From positions 1 to 14,068 of the forward strand of contig CALCSX010000040.1 of NCBI GenBank assembly GCA_937894165.1: a DNA stretch of 14,068 bases, in the 5' to 3' direction. Position numbers and translations under genes: made by a program. Positions 1 to 6,159 of this stretch are shown piece by piece. The notes under the pieces were generated by a model. That model was given only the letters and a program-made list of their open reading frames with translations, made no database searches and had not been told where the DNA came from. The first letter of the stretch is position 1. The number at the start of each line of letters is the position of its first letter. This DNA comes from an uncultured Saprospiraceae bacterium. GTDB taxonomy: Bacteria; Bacteroidota; Bacteroidia; Chitinophagales; Saprospiraceae.

Positions 1-251
1 GATGAGTCTGACATAAAGCCTGTTTTCTGATTTATAATCCATTCAGAATCAGTAAAGTGAGAGGTCAAAATATCGTGGAGCCTATTTCGTAATATAACCT
101 CAAATACTCCTAGTATAGGATGAAATGCTTTCGAAATTTTTAAATTAAATTTATATAATTCGATTGCTTTACTTGATGAATTGTCAGTCGCTAACAAATA
201 ACGAGTTATTCTTGTTTCTGAAAAATATTGTTGAAAATTACTAAATTTCAT
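1..251 (-). CDS. Abi family protein (AbiD/AbiF-like), N-terminal part only
   Basis: The gene starts at the ATG on the complement of 249-251 and stays open for 83 codons to the left edge, so only the N-terminus is visible. The reading shows the layout of Abi-like abortive-infection proteins: a TRYLLA segment near residue 14, LYKFNLKISKAF at about 32-43, then FEVILRNRLHDIL at about 50-62. In this family the same order appears as LYxxNxxLSxAFxxxLxxxEVxLRNxxH. R55-N56-x-x-H59 resembles the HEPN ribonuclease-like arginine/histidine pair, but the spacing is shorter than the usual R-x4-6-H, and the second motif would lie outside the window. Family members act in phage defence or as toxins. Just upstream and divergent is a predicted structured small RNA, which fits the known pairing of AbiF genes with an RNA antitoxin. 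Family membership rests on pattern recall, and toxicity is inferred. Confidence 0.75.
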   Translation of the reverse strand, partial: MKFSNFQQYFSETRITRYLLATDNSSSKAIELYKFNLKISKAFHPILGVFEVILRNRLHDILTSHFTDSEWIINQKTGFMSDS

Positions 252-283
252 GTATTTATGTTATCAATTCACTGAAATTTTTT

Positions 284-291
284 TATATTTG
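284..291 (+). promoter_or_regulatory. -7 promoter element (TATATTTG) of the small RNA
   Basis: TATATTTG is an exact match to the Bacteroidota -7 consensus TAnnTTTG. I see no good TTG at the -33 position, only a TTA-like sequence near 261. Transcription would start at about 296-299, just ahead of the structured RNA and pointing away from the Abi gene. Confidence 0.6.
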
Positions 292-296
292 TTCTG

Positions 297-380
297 TGAT
301 GCTTGGTAAAGCCTCTTATTCTCGAATAACGTAACCAAGTTAAAGATTTAAGACCTATCAGAAATGATGGGTCTTTTTCT
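297..380 (+). ncRNA. Predicted small structured RNA, possible AbiF-type RNA antitoxin
   Basis: About 84 nt lie between an exact -7 promoter element and an intrinsic terminator, with no protein gene following on this strand until 3122. An outer 6-bp stem pairs CTTGGT (302-307) with ACCAAG (334-339). Inside it, TTATT (316-320) pairs with AATAA (325-329) around a CTCG tetraloop, leaving an asymmetric internal loop. A short linker (340-349) leads to the terminator hairpin. It is not a tRNA, and I see no SRP RNA or tmRNA signature. The neighbouring divergent Abi gene suggests an RNA antitoxin of the AbiF kind, but I cannot match it to a known covariance model. The start site is approximate. The hairpins would also fold on the minus strand, but only the plus strand has both a promoter element and a terminal U-tract. 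Confidence 0.6.
350..380 (+). terminator. Rho-independent terminator of the small RNA
   Basis: AAGACCTATC (350-359) pairs with GATGGGTCTT (366-375) as a 10-bp stem with one G-U wobble and a 6-nt loop. The U-rich tract TTTTTCTTTG begins within the stem at 374. There is no matching U-tract on the other strand, so the direction is plus. Confidence 0.85.
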
Positions 381-587
381 TTGTTCTGATAATGTATTTT
401 TAGCCTAAATTATATATTAGGATTTAAATAAGTCTACTCAATCGACTAATTTAAGCCAATTGGAGTATCCCTTTATTGCAAATATTAATAATAACAAATA
501 TTTATTTCGCTAATATTGGGAAATTTCAAAGGGATTATTGAGAAATATTATGTTTTATTTTTATTGTCACACCTAAAATAGAATAGA
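381..587. other. A/T-rich intergenic stretch with imperfect inverted repeats, no gene seen
   Basis: No supported reading frame is visible. A small palindrome CCTAA (404-408) / TTAGG (417-421) is present. A larger imperfect inverted repeat has outer arms ATCCCTTT (467-474) and AAAGGGAT (528-535) and inner arms AATATTA (481-487) and TAATATT (511-517). The larger one lies downstream of the TonB receptor gene and could help end its transcript, though it has no clean U-tract. Confidence 0.4.
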
Positions 588-2954
588 TTAAATCTTAGCC
601 GAAAACGGAATCTTCATACTCAAGATCAAATTCCGCCCCTGCTCAGGCACATTGATCAAGCGGTAACGACTCAAATGATTGAGAAAATAAGTATCGAAAA
701 TATTCTGAGCTTGAACACTGATAATCAACCTCTGACTTTTGATATTCAGCTCCCAGGAAAGATTAGCATGAAACAAATGCGTAGCCGGCGTCTCTCGTTC
801 CCCTCTATCCACTCTCGTTATTCCCCGCGCGGCCATATAATACTGATGCTCCACGCTCGCCCTGATATTTTGAAAGAAACTCACTTTGTCCAAAGAAAAT
901 TCTAATTCATTTTTCAAACTAGGCTGAGGGTTAAAGGGCAATGCCAAACCCGTATTCAAATTGTAACTGTGTATATAATCCCCCGCTTGATGCCAGGCAA
1001 ATTTTCTCGAAAATCGATAAGTCCAGCCCACTTCTGCCCCCGTATAGATCGCATCATCCTGTCTATACTTAAATATCTGACCCGCCTCTGGTAAGGTGGA
1101 AAACTGCGCCGGAAAAGAAGGTCCTAAATAAATGAAATCATTAAAATAATTGAAGTAAACAGCCGCATTCAATTGGAATTTTTCCGCCCTAAAATCAAGC
1201 GCCACATCCAGTTGATAACCATCTTCCGAGCTCAAATCCGGCGTGCCTTGCTCATGTCGGAAAGTTCCATGATGGATGCCATTCGAAGAGGTTTCCGAAG
1301 GGTAGGGGATTCTAAAACTTTTGGCGATGTTGAATTTTAAAGTCGTCTTTTCTCCCGTAGATAAATTGATCCCGGACGAAGCTGACCAATTGTAAAAGGT
1401 ATTATCAGTAGAGGGTGAAACCAATGAATCGATGATATTTTCATTGCTGTCCCACACATATTGCTGCGAAAAGACAGTCCGATTCCTGCCCACATCTGCC
1501 CGCACGCCACCGTTGATTATAAGATTATCATTTTGATGCCGCTCATAGAAAGTGTAAATACCGCTCCTCATCGTCTGAAAATAGGGGAGCAGATACTCAA
1601 AACCCCCTCTCACATTTTTCTGACTTTGAATATCCAAGCCATATACTATTGTACCCTTTTCCAGTGCTTTTTCGTAATGAGCATTGGCAGTGTAGGTGGT
1701 CAAATCCAATGCCAAAGCCAGTTGATCATTAAAATCTATTTGTGAGGAGGGTATATTGTGAAATTCCGGAATAGAATATTCACCCCTTACATTTTTCTGA
1801 TAGCCAATATTGATATTTAAATGGTCCTCCCCAATGGCCGAGCTGTGATTTAAAGTGACGCGATAATGATCTACTTCCTGTCTGGGCGTCTCTATATTCC
1901 TGTAATTCCCATCATCTTCCAAAGTATATGCTCGTGGAAAGCCCACCGCCCCCGCAAATATCCCCGCATTGAGTCGGTAATGATTGTAATTTATCCGAGT
2001 CACACTATGTTTTCCTGAATAGCCTGTACTGATGCTGATATTTTGCTCTGATCCGGCAGTGTTTTTAAGTCGATTATTAATAATCGGCAAGGTGAAGCCA
2101 TTGTAAATAAAACGATCTGTAGGCACCCTGTAATCCGCGAATTCTTGTCTGGTATATCTCGCAGCCAAGAAAAAATTCTTCTTGTTCATTGCTATTTTAG
2201 CCGTACCTCCCCAATGCTGATTATTCGTTTTGTGAAGTCCGAGCACCGAGCCGTGAAGCTCACCCTCCGCCGGAATTTCACCGGATTTGATATTTATCAC
2301 ACCGCCCAAACCGTCTGAACCGTACTGAATTGTAGCCGGACCTTTCACGATTTCCACCCTGTCCACATCGAAAGGATCAATTTCCAGACCATGATCCATT
2401 CCCCATTGTTGCGATTCCTGTTTGATCCCGTTCTGATTGACGATAATTCTATTCGATGAAAGTCCGCGAATGACGGGTTTGGCGATTCCCGTACCCACAT
2501 TGATGGCGCTTATCCCGGGCAGTTTTTCAAGAGATTGAGCAAAAGTACCATTGATATTATCTTCAAAAAAACTTTCGTCCAATCTATAGCCTGAAAGACT
2601 GCTCTCGCTTTTCGCAAATTCCTCCACCACTGTAACGGATTCTAGCTGTACAGAAGCAGCATTTAGTACAATTCGACCAAGATTTATTGCATTCTCTTGA
2701 GCTTGAACAATTATGATTTTAGATTCATAGCCGATATAGGAAATTTCTATTTCCAACGGATGAGAAACTTTGAAATCCAAATAAAACTCTCCTTTAATAT
2801 CTGTTGAAGTACCTATTTCATGGGAAGTATTGAAAATAGTCACACCTACCAGTGGTTGATTATCTTCACCTACCACGGTTCCACTAATTTGAGAATTCAG
2901 TAGCGTCGGAAACAAAAGAAAAAGGAAAAATAAAGAAAGAAAATGCATTTTCAT
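588..2954 (-). CDS. TonB-dependent outer-membrane receptor, metal-uptake type
   Basis: This 788-residue protein has a signal peptide (about 1-21). A carboxypeptidase-regulatory-like domain follows at about 23-97, starting ISGTVVGEDNQPLVGVTI and typical of Bacteroidota receptors. The plug domain spans about 115-228 and contains LEKLPGISA, the PVIRGLSSNRI segment and VDRVEIVKGPATIQYGSDGLGGVINI-type motifs. The rest is a beta-barrel. Receptors of this kind import a ligand into the periplasm using TonB-ExbBD energy. The plug sequence QQWGMDHGLEID (182-193) recalls zinc or other metal receptors of the ZnuD kind, but the ligand is inferred. The gene diverges from a DUF4625-type lipoprotein gene, and a Fur-family-like palindrome lies 22 bases upstream. 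A -7-like element almost touches the ATG, so the third codon (ATG, complement of 2946-2948) is an alternative start. Family call is very secure. Confidence 0.95.
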   Translation of the reverse strand: MKMHFLSLFFLFLLFPTLLNSQISGTVVGEDNQPLVGVTIFNTSHEIGTSTDIKGEFYLDFKVSHPLEIEISYIGYESKIIIVQAQENAINLGRIVLNAASVQLESVTVVEEFAKSESSLSGYRLDESFFEDNINGTFAQSLEKLPGISAINVGTGIAKPVIRGLSSNRIIVNQNGIKQESQQWGMDHGLEIDPFDVDRVEIVKGPATIQYGSDGLGGVINIKSGEIPAEGELHGSVLGLHKTNNQHWGGTAKIAMNKKNFFLAARYTRQEFADYRVPTDRFIYNGFTLPIINNRLKNTAGSEQNISISTGYSGKHSVTRINYNHYRLNAGIFAGAVGFPRAYTLEDDGNYRNIETPRQEVDHYRVTLNHSSAIGEDHLNINIGYQKNVRGEYSIPEFHNIPSSQIDFNDQLALALDLTTYTANAHYEKALEKGTIVYGLDIQSQKNVRGGFEYLLPYFQTMRSGIYTFYERHQNDNLIINGGVRADVGRNRTVFSQQYVWDSNENIIDSLVSPSTDNTFYNWSASSGINLSTGEKTTLKFNIAKSFRIPYPSETSSNGIHHGTFRHEQGTPDLSSEDGYQLDVALDFRAEKFQLNAAVYFNYFNDFIYLGPSFPAQFSTLPEAGQIFKYRQDDAIYTGAEVGWTYRFSRKFAWHQAGDYIHSYNLNTGLALPFNPQPSLKNELEFSLDKVSFFQNIRASVEHQYYMAARGITRVDRGERETPATHLFHANLSWELNIKSQRLIISVQAQNIFDTYFLNHLSRYRLINVPEQGRNLILSMKIPFSAKI

Positions 2955-2958
2955 CGCA

Positions 2959-2966
2959 CAAAATTA
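2959..2966 (-). promoter_or_regulatory. Possible -7 element (TAATTTTG) of the receptor gene
   Basis: On the minus strand TAATTTTG matches TAnnTTTG and lies only 4 bases before the receptor ATG. A TTTTTG that could serve as -33 ends 22 bases upstream of it, near 2989-2991. Use of this promoter would give an almost leaderless transcript, which is unusual, so the call is tentative. Confidence 0.35.
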
Positions 2967-2975
2967 ATATTTATT

Positions 2976-2990
2976 TGCAACATCATTGCA
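2976..2990. promoter_or_regulatory. Fur-family-like operator, receptor side
   Basis: TGCAACA-T-CATTGCA has the 7-1-7 layout of Fur/Zur/PerR-family operators, with two mismatches from a perfect palindrome. It shares the TGCAACA half-site with a second copy at 3057-3071. It lies between the putative -33 and -7 elements of the receptor gene, where a bound repressor would block RNA polymerase. A perfect 7-7-7 inverted repeat, TGCAAAA (2987-2993) / TTTTGCA (3001-3007), overlaps its edge. Confidence 0.5.
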
Positions 2991-3056
2991 AAAAGGATAG
3001 TTTTGCAGTGAAATATTTGAAGCATCTATTTAAATTGGAATATTTCAATTCTTAAA

Positions 3057-3071
3057 TGCAACAATGATGCA
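3057..3071. promoter_or_regulatory. Fur-family-like operator, lipoprotein side
   Basis: TGCAACA-A-TGATGCA is a 7-1-7 palindrome with a single mismatch, lying 50 bases upstream of the lipoprotein ATG. It is the better of the two related sites in this divergent intergenic region. Which Fur-family member would bind (Fur, Zur or PerR) cannot be told from the sequence. Confidence 0.55.
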
Positions 3072-3121
3072 TAAAACCTGTTCTACATCTATTATGTTCT
3101 AATTTTTTGATAAATATTTTG

Positions 3122-3958
3122 ATGAAGTATCTACTAATTCTATTGTTGCTATTGGGTTTAATTTCTTGTAAAGAGGATATTGATGTAACATCACCGCAAT
3201 TAATTTTGTCCGGTTATTCAATTCCCAAAACGGAAACTCAAATCTGTGGCTTTTCTGATCCGAATGTTTTTCAACTGAGAAGTTCTGATACTTTTAGATT
3301 TAAAGCTTTGTTTCGGGATAACGTGGCTTTATCACAATATAAGATTGACATTCACGAGAATTTTGATTGTCATGGTCATGGGGAAGGCTCTGCGCCGGGC
3401 ATTTCCCTTCCGAATGTTCCGAATCAGACGGATGACTGGGCATTAATCGAAATAGGGGATATGGATGGGATGGAAGTGGAAAAGAATTTCGAATTGGCGG
3501 TGCCCGATAATGTAACGGCAGGAAATTATCATTTTTCTATTCAAGTGATTGATTTGGCGGGAAATGCGACAGATGACTTGGATATTTTTTCCTTGAAAAT
3601 ATTAAATATCAGGGACACGATTGCTCCAATTTTGGAAGTTGATGAACCCATAGATAATTCTTTTTCGGTAGAACGAGGTCAAAGTTTAATTTTTAAAGGG
3701 AAAGTGACAGATAATACCGTCTTGAATGAGGGTGGCAATGCTTTGGTTTTTCTCAGCTATGTTAATTTAAGCACCGGGAACAGTTTTTCAACCAATTCCT
3801 ACAAAATTTTTGAAAACGAAAATACAGAGGAGGAATTTGAGTTGAATTATTTAGTACCGCAAACTCTCCCGCGCGGAAATTATAGATTCATCGTTGGGGC
3901 ATTTGACGGCGTTAGAAATGCTGCGCCTGTCAGACAGTTTCAAGTTGAAATTTTATAA
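3122..3958 (+). CDS. DUF4625-type outer-membrane or periplasmic lipoprotein
   Basis: The ATG at 3122 is chosen over a TTG 15 bases upstream because it gives a clean lipoprotein signal: MKYLLILLLLLGLISC, with the lipidated cysteine at residue 16. The mature part has two similar halves, about 20-163 and 165-278. Each opens with a (D/T)xxxPxL segment, contains a (R/T)DN(V/T) turn, and ends with a GNY(H/R)F-type strand, so they look like a tandem Ig-like duplication. The first half carries the DUF4625 hallmark YKIDIHENFDCHGHG (73-87). Its three histidines and one cysteine could bind metal. Genes of this type commonly sit beside TonB-dependent receptors, as here. A role as a surface metal-binding partner of the receptor is inferred from the neighbour and the shared operator-like sites; no reaction is known. 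Confidence 0.85.
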   Translation: MKYLLILLLLLGLISCKEDIDVTSPQLILSGYSIPKTETQICGFSDPNVFQLRSSDTFRFKALFRDNVALSQYKIDIHENFDCHGHGEGSAPGISLPNVPNQTDDWALIEIGDMDGMEVEKNFELAVPDNVTAGNYHFSIQVIDLAGNATDDLDIFSLKILNIRDTIAPILEVDEPIDNSFSVERGQSLIFKGKVTDNTVLNEGGNALVFLSYVNLSTGNSFSTNSYKIFENENTEEEFELNYLVPQTLPRGNYRFIVGAFDGVRNAAPVRQFQVEIL

Positions 3959-3971
3959 TTTAACCAGAGCA

Positions 3972-4006
3972 AACCGGTGATTGGGATAATAAATCCGGTT
4001 ATTTTA
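3972..4006. terminator. Possible bidirectional terminator between convergent genes
   Basis: AACCGG (3972-3977) pairs with CCGGTT (3995-4000) around a 17-nt loop between the stop codons of the lipoprotein gene (plus) and the beta-barrel gene (minus). A TTATTTT tract follows on the plus strand, and the region is A/T-rich on both sides. The stem is short and the minus-strand U-tract is poor. Confidence 0.45.
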
Positions 4007-4642
4007 AAAGTAAACACTTAGGCCTAGAGCAAAATTAAAATTATCCTTTATTCCTGTTGTGTTAGGAGAGCTTCCCAATCTTGATAAATTAGTCCTTTGT
4101 CGGGCTGTTTCGCCAAATGAAGTTCTATAATTATAACGGGCAAATACGCCAATTGATTTCGAGATCTTCCATTCGTATTCTATCATCATACCTAACATAG
4201 GCACGAAAGCATTGGCTTGATGGTTACTTATCTCCAAGCTATTATTTATTCCATTAGTAACCATAAATTCTGATTTTGCAAAAAGGAGGGAAGGGCCTAC
4301 GCCAATATTCAATCGATGTTTATTATTTATATTCAAAACTGTATATTTCCCCATTAAATCTGTAAAAATATTTAGTTCTCGATTTTTCTGCAGAATTTCT
4401 ACTTGACGATTATCAGACGTATATCTGCTTGCAAAAGGAGCATTGGCCTGCGTTAAACCAACAGTCATTTCTGCCGAAAAGCGATCACAAATAGGGTAAT
4501 CAAATGAAATTCCACCTCCGAAAGACTTATAACCCTCAAATGATGACCTGGAATCTAAAAACATGAATTTGAGGGAGTTTTGCTGTGCACTCAGACTTAA
4601 TGAGCAGGAAACAAGAATAAAAAGTATAAGTAAATTTTTCAT
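4004..4642 (-). CDS. Small outer-membrane beta-barrel protein (porin-family-like)
   Basis: This 212-residue protein has a signal peptide ending in SLSAQ at residue 20. Alternating hydrophobic/polar strands follow, and the C-terminus is GLSVYF, whose terminal phenylalanine is the usual Bam-complex recognition feature of outer-membrane barrels. The length and strand pattern fit the OMP_b-brl-type small barrels common in Bacteroidota. LVSC at 10-13 resembles a lipobox, but the hydrophobic stretch before it is short and the barrel form argues for signal peptidase I cleavage after SAQ. The gene is monocistronic in appearance, tail-to-tail with the lipoprotein gene and divergent from rplU. The specific function is unknown. 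Confidence 0.8.
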   Translation of the reverse strand: MKNLLILFILVSCSLSLSAQQNSLKFMFLDSRSSFEGYKSFGGGISFDYPICDRFSAEMTVGLTQANAPFASRYTSDNRQVEILQKNRELNIFTDLMGKYTVLNINNKHRLNIGVGPSLLFAKSEFMVTNGINNSLEISNHQANAFVPMLGMMIEYEWKISKSIGVFARYNYRTSFGETARQRTNLSRLGSSPNTTGIKDNFNFALGLSVYF

Positions 4643-4761
4643 AGTGGATTATTTGTACAGCTTAATAACGTAATATAAATGATTTTTTTAGGACTTTTTA
4701 GGGTTATTTTCAAAATTTATTATTTTTTCAGTGCCAATATAGATTTTCAGAATAAAAACCT

Positions 4762-4769
4762 TATATTTG
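4762..4769 (+). promoter_or_regulatory. -7 promoter element of the rplU-rpmA operon
   Basis: TATATTTG is an exact TAnnTTTG match 35 bases before the rplU ATG, giving a leader of about 30 nt. The leader is A-rich with no Shine-Dalgarno sequence, which is usual for Bacteroidota. No convincing -33 TTG is seen. Confidence 0.7.
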
Positions 4770-4804
4770 CGGTTCGATTTGAAAAACATTTAAAAAATTA
4801 AAGC

Positions 4805-5107
4805 ATGCATGCAATTGTATCTATTGCTGGTCAACAATTTAAAGTCGAGGAAGGTCAGGAGATCTTCGTCCACCAGCTGGCTGCAGAGAAGGGCGATCAA
4901 CTAGATTTTGATCAGGTCCTTATGAGTATTGACGGCGATAATGTTCAGTTGGGATCTCCCTTGAAATTAGTTGTCAAAGCCACCGTTGTTGAACATCTGA
5001 AAGGTGATAAAGTAATCATCTTCAAGAAGAACAGAAGAAAGGGTTACCGTAAAAAGAACGGTCACAGACAATCATTTACAAAAATTAAGATAGATAGCAT
5101 CGCTTAA
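4805..5107 (+). CDS. rplU: 50S ribosomal protein L21
   Basis: This 100-residue protein has the normal L21 length. The L21 opening (usually YAIVxxGGKQYKV) appears as HAIVSIAGQQFKVEEGQ. The C-terminal basic signature is HLKGDKVIIFKKNRRKGYRKKNGHRQSFTKIKI-like, split here as FKKNRRKGYRKKNGHRQ and FTKIKIDSI. L21 binds 23S rRNA in the large subunit. The gene is first in the conserved rplU-rpmA pair, 24 bases from rpmA, with an exact -7 element upstream. The start at 4805 matches the family N-terminus. Confidence 0.98.
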   Translation: MHAIVSIAGQQFKVEEGQEIFVHQLAAEKGDQLDFDQVLMSIDGDNVQLGSPLKLVVKATVVEHLKGDKVIIFKKNRRKGYRKKNGHRQSFTKIKIDSIA

Positions 5108-5131
5108 TTAAACAACTGAAAAAATAAAAAT

Positions 5132-5389
5132 ATGGCACATAAGAAAGGTGTTGGTAGTTCGGATAACGGACGAGACAGTATAAGCAAAAGATTAGGTGTG
5201 AAACTTTTTGGAGGACAAAAAGCAATCGCCGGCAATATCATCGTGCGCCAGAGAGGAACTAAGTTTCATCCCGGCACTAACGTAGGTCTTGGAAAAGACT
5301 TTACAATATATGCACTGACAGATGGTGTTATTTCTTTCAAAAAAGGAAGAAAGAACAGAACATTTGTTAGCGTTGATGTAGCACAATAA
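5132..5389 (+). CDS. rpmA: 50S ribosomal protein L27
   Basis: This 85-residue protein begins MAHKKGVGSSDNGRDS and continues with the L27 core GQKAIAGNIIVRQRGTKFHPG and NVGLGKDFTIYAL. L27 lies near the peptidyl-transferase centre, where its N-terminal tail reaches toward the tRNA ends. The N-terminus starts directly with AHKKG and lacks the cleavable extension found in Firmicutes, so no Prp-type processing is expected. The gene is second in the rplU operon and is followed by a strong terminator, so the operon ends here. Confidence 0.98.
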   Translation: MAHKKGVGSSDNGRDSISKRLGVKLFGGQKAIAGNIIVRQRGTKFHPGTNVGLGKDFTIYALTDGVISFKKGRKNRTFVSVDVAQ

Positions 5390-5410
5390 GATATCACTAT
5401 TAGTGAATTG

Positions 5411-5446
5411 AAATCGCAGTCTTCTCAGGAGGTCTGCGATTTTTTT
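5411..5446 (+). terminator. Rho-independent terminator of rplU-rpmA
   Basis: AAATCGCAG (5411-5419) pairs with CTGCGATTT (5434-5442) as a 9-bp stem, with partial extra pairing in the loop. A run of seven T residues (5440-5446) follows directly. Confidence 0.93.
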
Positions 5447-5465
5447 ATGATAAATATTTTTGTGA

Positions 5466-5496
5466 CAAAAAAATAGGAGACCCTAAAGTCTCCTAT
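5466..5496 (-). terminator. Rho-independent terminator of the DUF3575-like gene
   Basis: ATAGGAGAC (5473-5481) and GTCTCCTAT (5488-5496) form a perfect 9-bp stem with a 6-nt loop. The run of seven A residues at 5467-5473 is the U-tract on the minus strand. It lies 27 bases past the stop codon of the minus-strand gene. Confidence 0.92.
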
Positions 5497-5522
5497 GTAA
5501 AAACATGATAGTTTGTTACTAT

Positions 5523-6017
5523 TTAAAATGCATAACCTAATGCAAAAGTAAATCGCACTCCACCTCTATTATAATCATTTAATAGATTATCGTCCTTAGA
5601 AACTTCAAATCTTCGGCCATATCCAAGACCTAAATCAATAAGAAATCCTCCACTTGTTATCCATTGATATCCAATAGTAGCATCAACTCCTAAATCAGAA
5701 TATTTATAACCTAATGTTTCATTAAAACTATAAGTCAAAGCAGGAGAAACATAAGGACCTCTCATTGCTTCTTTAAAATAATATCTATAACCCGCTGCTA
5801 TACCAAATCCGGCAACTTTTTCGTCAAAAACTTTGTAATCATAATAATTCGCACCAATTTGGAATGAAGATTTCTCTCCTAATGCTCTTTCATACCTTAG
5901 GTTATAATTTCCTAATAAAAATCCTAAAGGTCCCACTTTGATAGCTTGAGTTTGTTGAGCAGATGCTGAAAATGCAATTCCCAACATTAATAATAAAGTA
6001 AGTGTAAAATTTTTCAT
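5523..6017 (-). CDS. Small outer-membrane beta-barrel protein, DUF3575-like
   Basis: This 164-residue protein starts at the ATG on the complement of 6015-6017. The frame is open to an ATG at 6083, but three things favour the later start: the signal peptide MKNFTLTLLLMLGIAFSASAQ begins there, the upstream codons encode an unlikely polar leader, and the predicted transcription start (about 6056) lies downstream of 6083. The mature part opens IKVGPLGFLLGNYNLRYERAL, which resembles DUF3575-type barrels (inplxlllGxxxlxYERal), and continues with alternating strands. It ends in ALGYAF with the terminal phenylalanine of outer-membrane barrels. It has its own promoter and terminator, so it is monocistronic. 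Function is unknown; an outer-membrane location is the safe statement. Confidence 0.82.
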   Translation of the reverse strand: MKNFTLTLLLMLGIAFSASAQQTQAIKVGPLGFLLGNYNLRYERALGEKSSFQIGANYYDYKVFDEKVAGFGIAAGYRYYFKEAMRGPYVSPALTYSFNETLGYKYSDLGVDATIGYQWITSGGFLIDLGLGYGRRFEVSKDDNLLNDYNRGGVRFTFALGYAF

Positions 6018-6061
6018 TAAAATTTTGATTAAATGATTAAATAAATTGTTTAAATTATTGA

Positions 6062-6091
6062 CAAATTTACATTGAATTAACATATATACAA
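6062..6091 (-). promoter_or_regulatory. Complete -33/-7 promoter of the DUF3575-like gene
   Basis: On the minus strand TTG (complement of 6089-6091) is followed after exactly 19 bases by TAAATTTG (complement of 6062-6069). This is the best full match to the Bacteroidota TTTG-N19-TAnnTTTG promoter in the window. The predicted start is at about 6056, leaving a ~39-nt leader before the ATG at 6017. Confidence 0.75.
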
Positions 6092-6159
6092 TTATCTTTC
6101 AGTTAAAAATTAGTTAAAATTTTCTTTAGAAATCATTAGGTCTGAGAATTAAAAATTTT

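Noticed and set aside
297..380. Reading the small RNA as a riboswitch or attenuator
   Set aside because: No same-strand coding gene follows for 2.7 kb, so there is nothing for a leader to control.
675..1745. Plus-strand open frames inside the TonB receptor gene (675-905 and 1461-1745)
   Set aside because: They lie antisense to a clearly coding gene, have no signal peptide, domain or promoter, and their translations look like chance reading of the opposite strand.
3107..3121. TTG start for the DUF4625-type lipoprotein
   Set aside because: The ATG at 3122 gives a standard lipoprotein signal peptide with cysteine 16; the extra five residues add nothing.
6018..6083. Longer form of the DUF3575-like protein starting at 6083
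   Set aside because: It would place a polar 22-residue leader before a perfect signal peptide, and the predicted transcription start (~6056) is downstream of that ATG.
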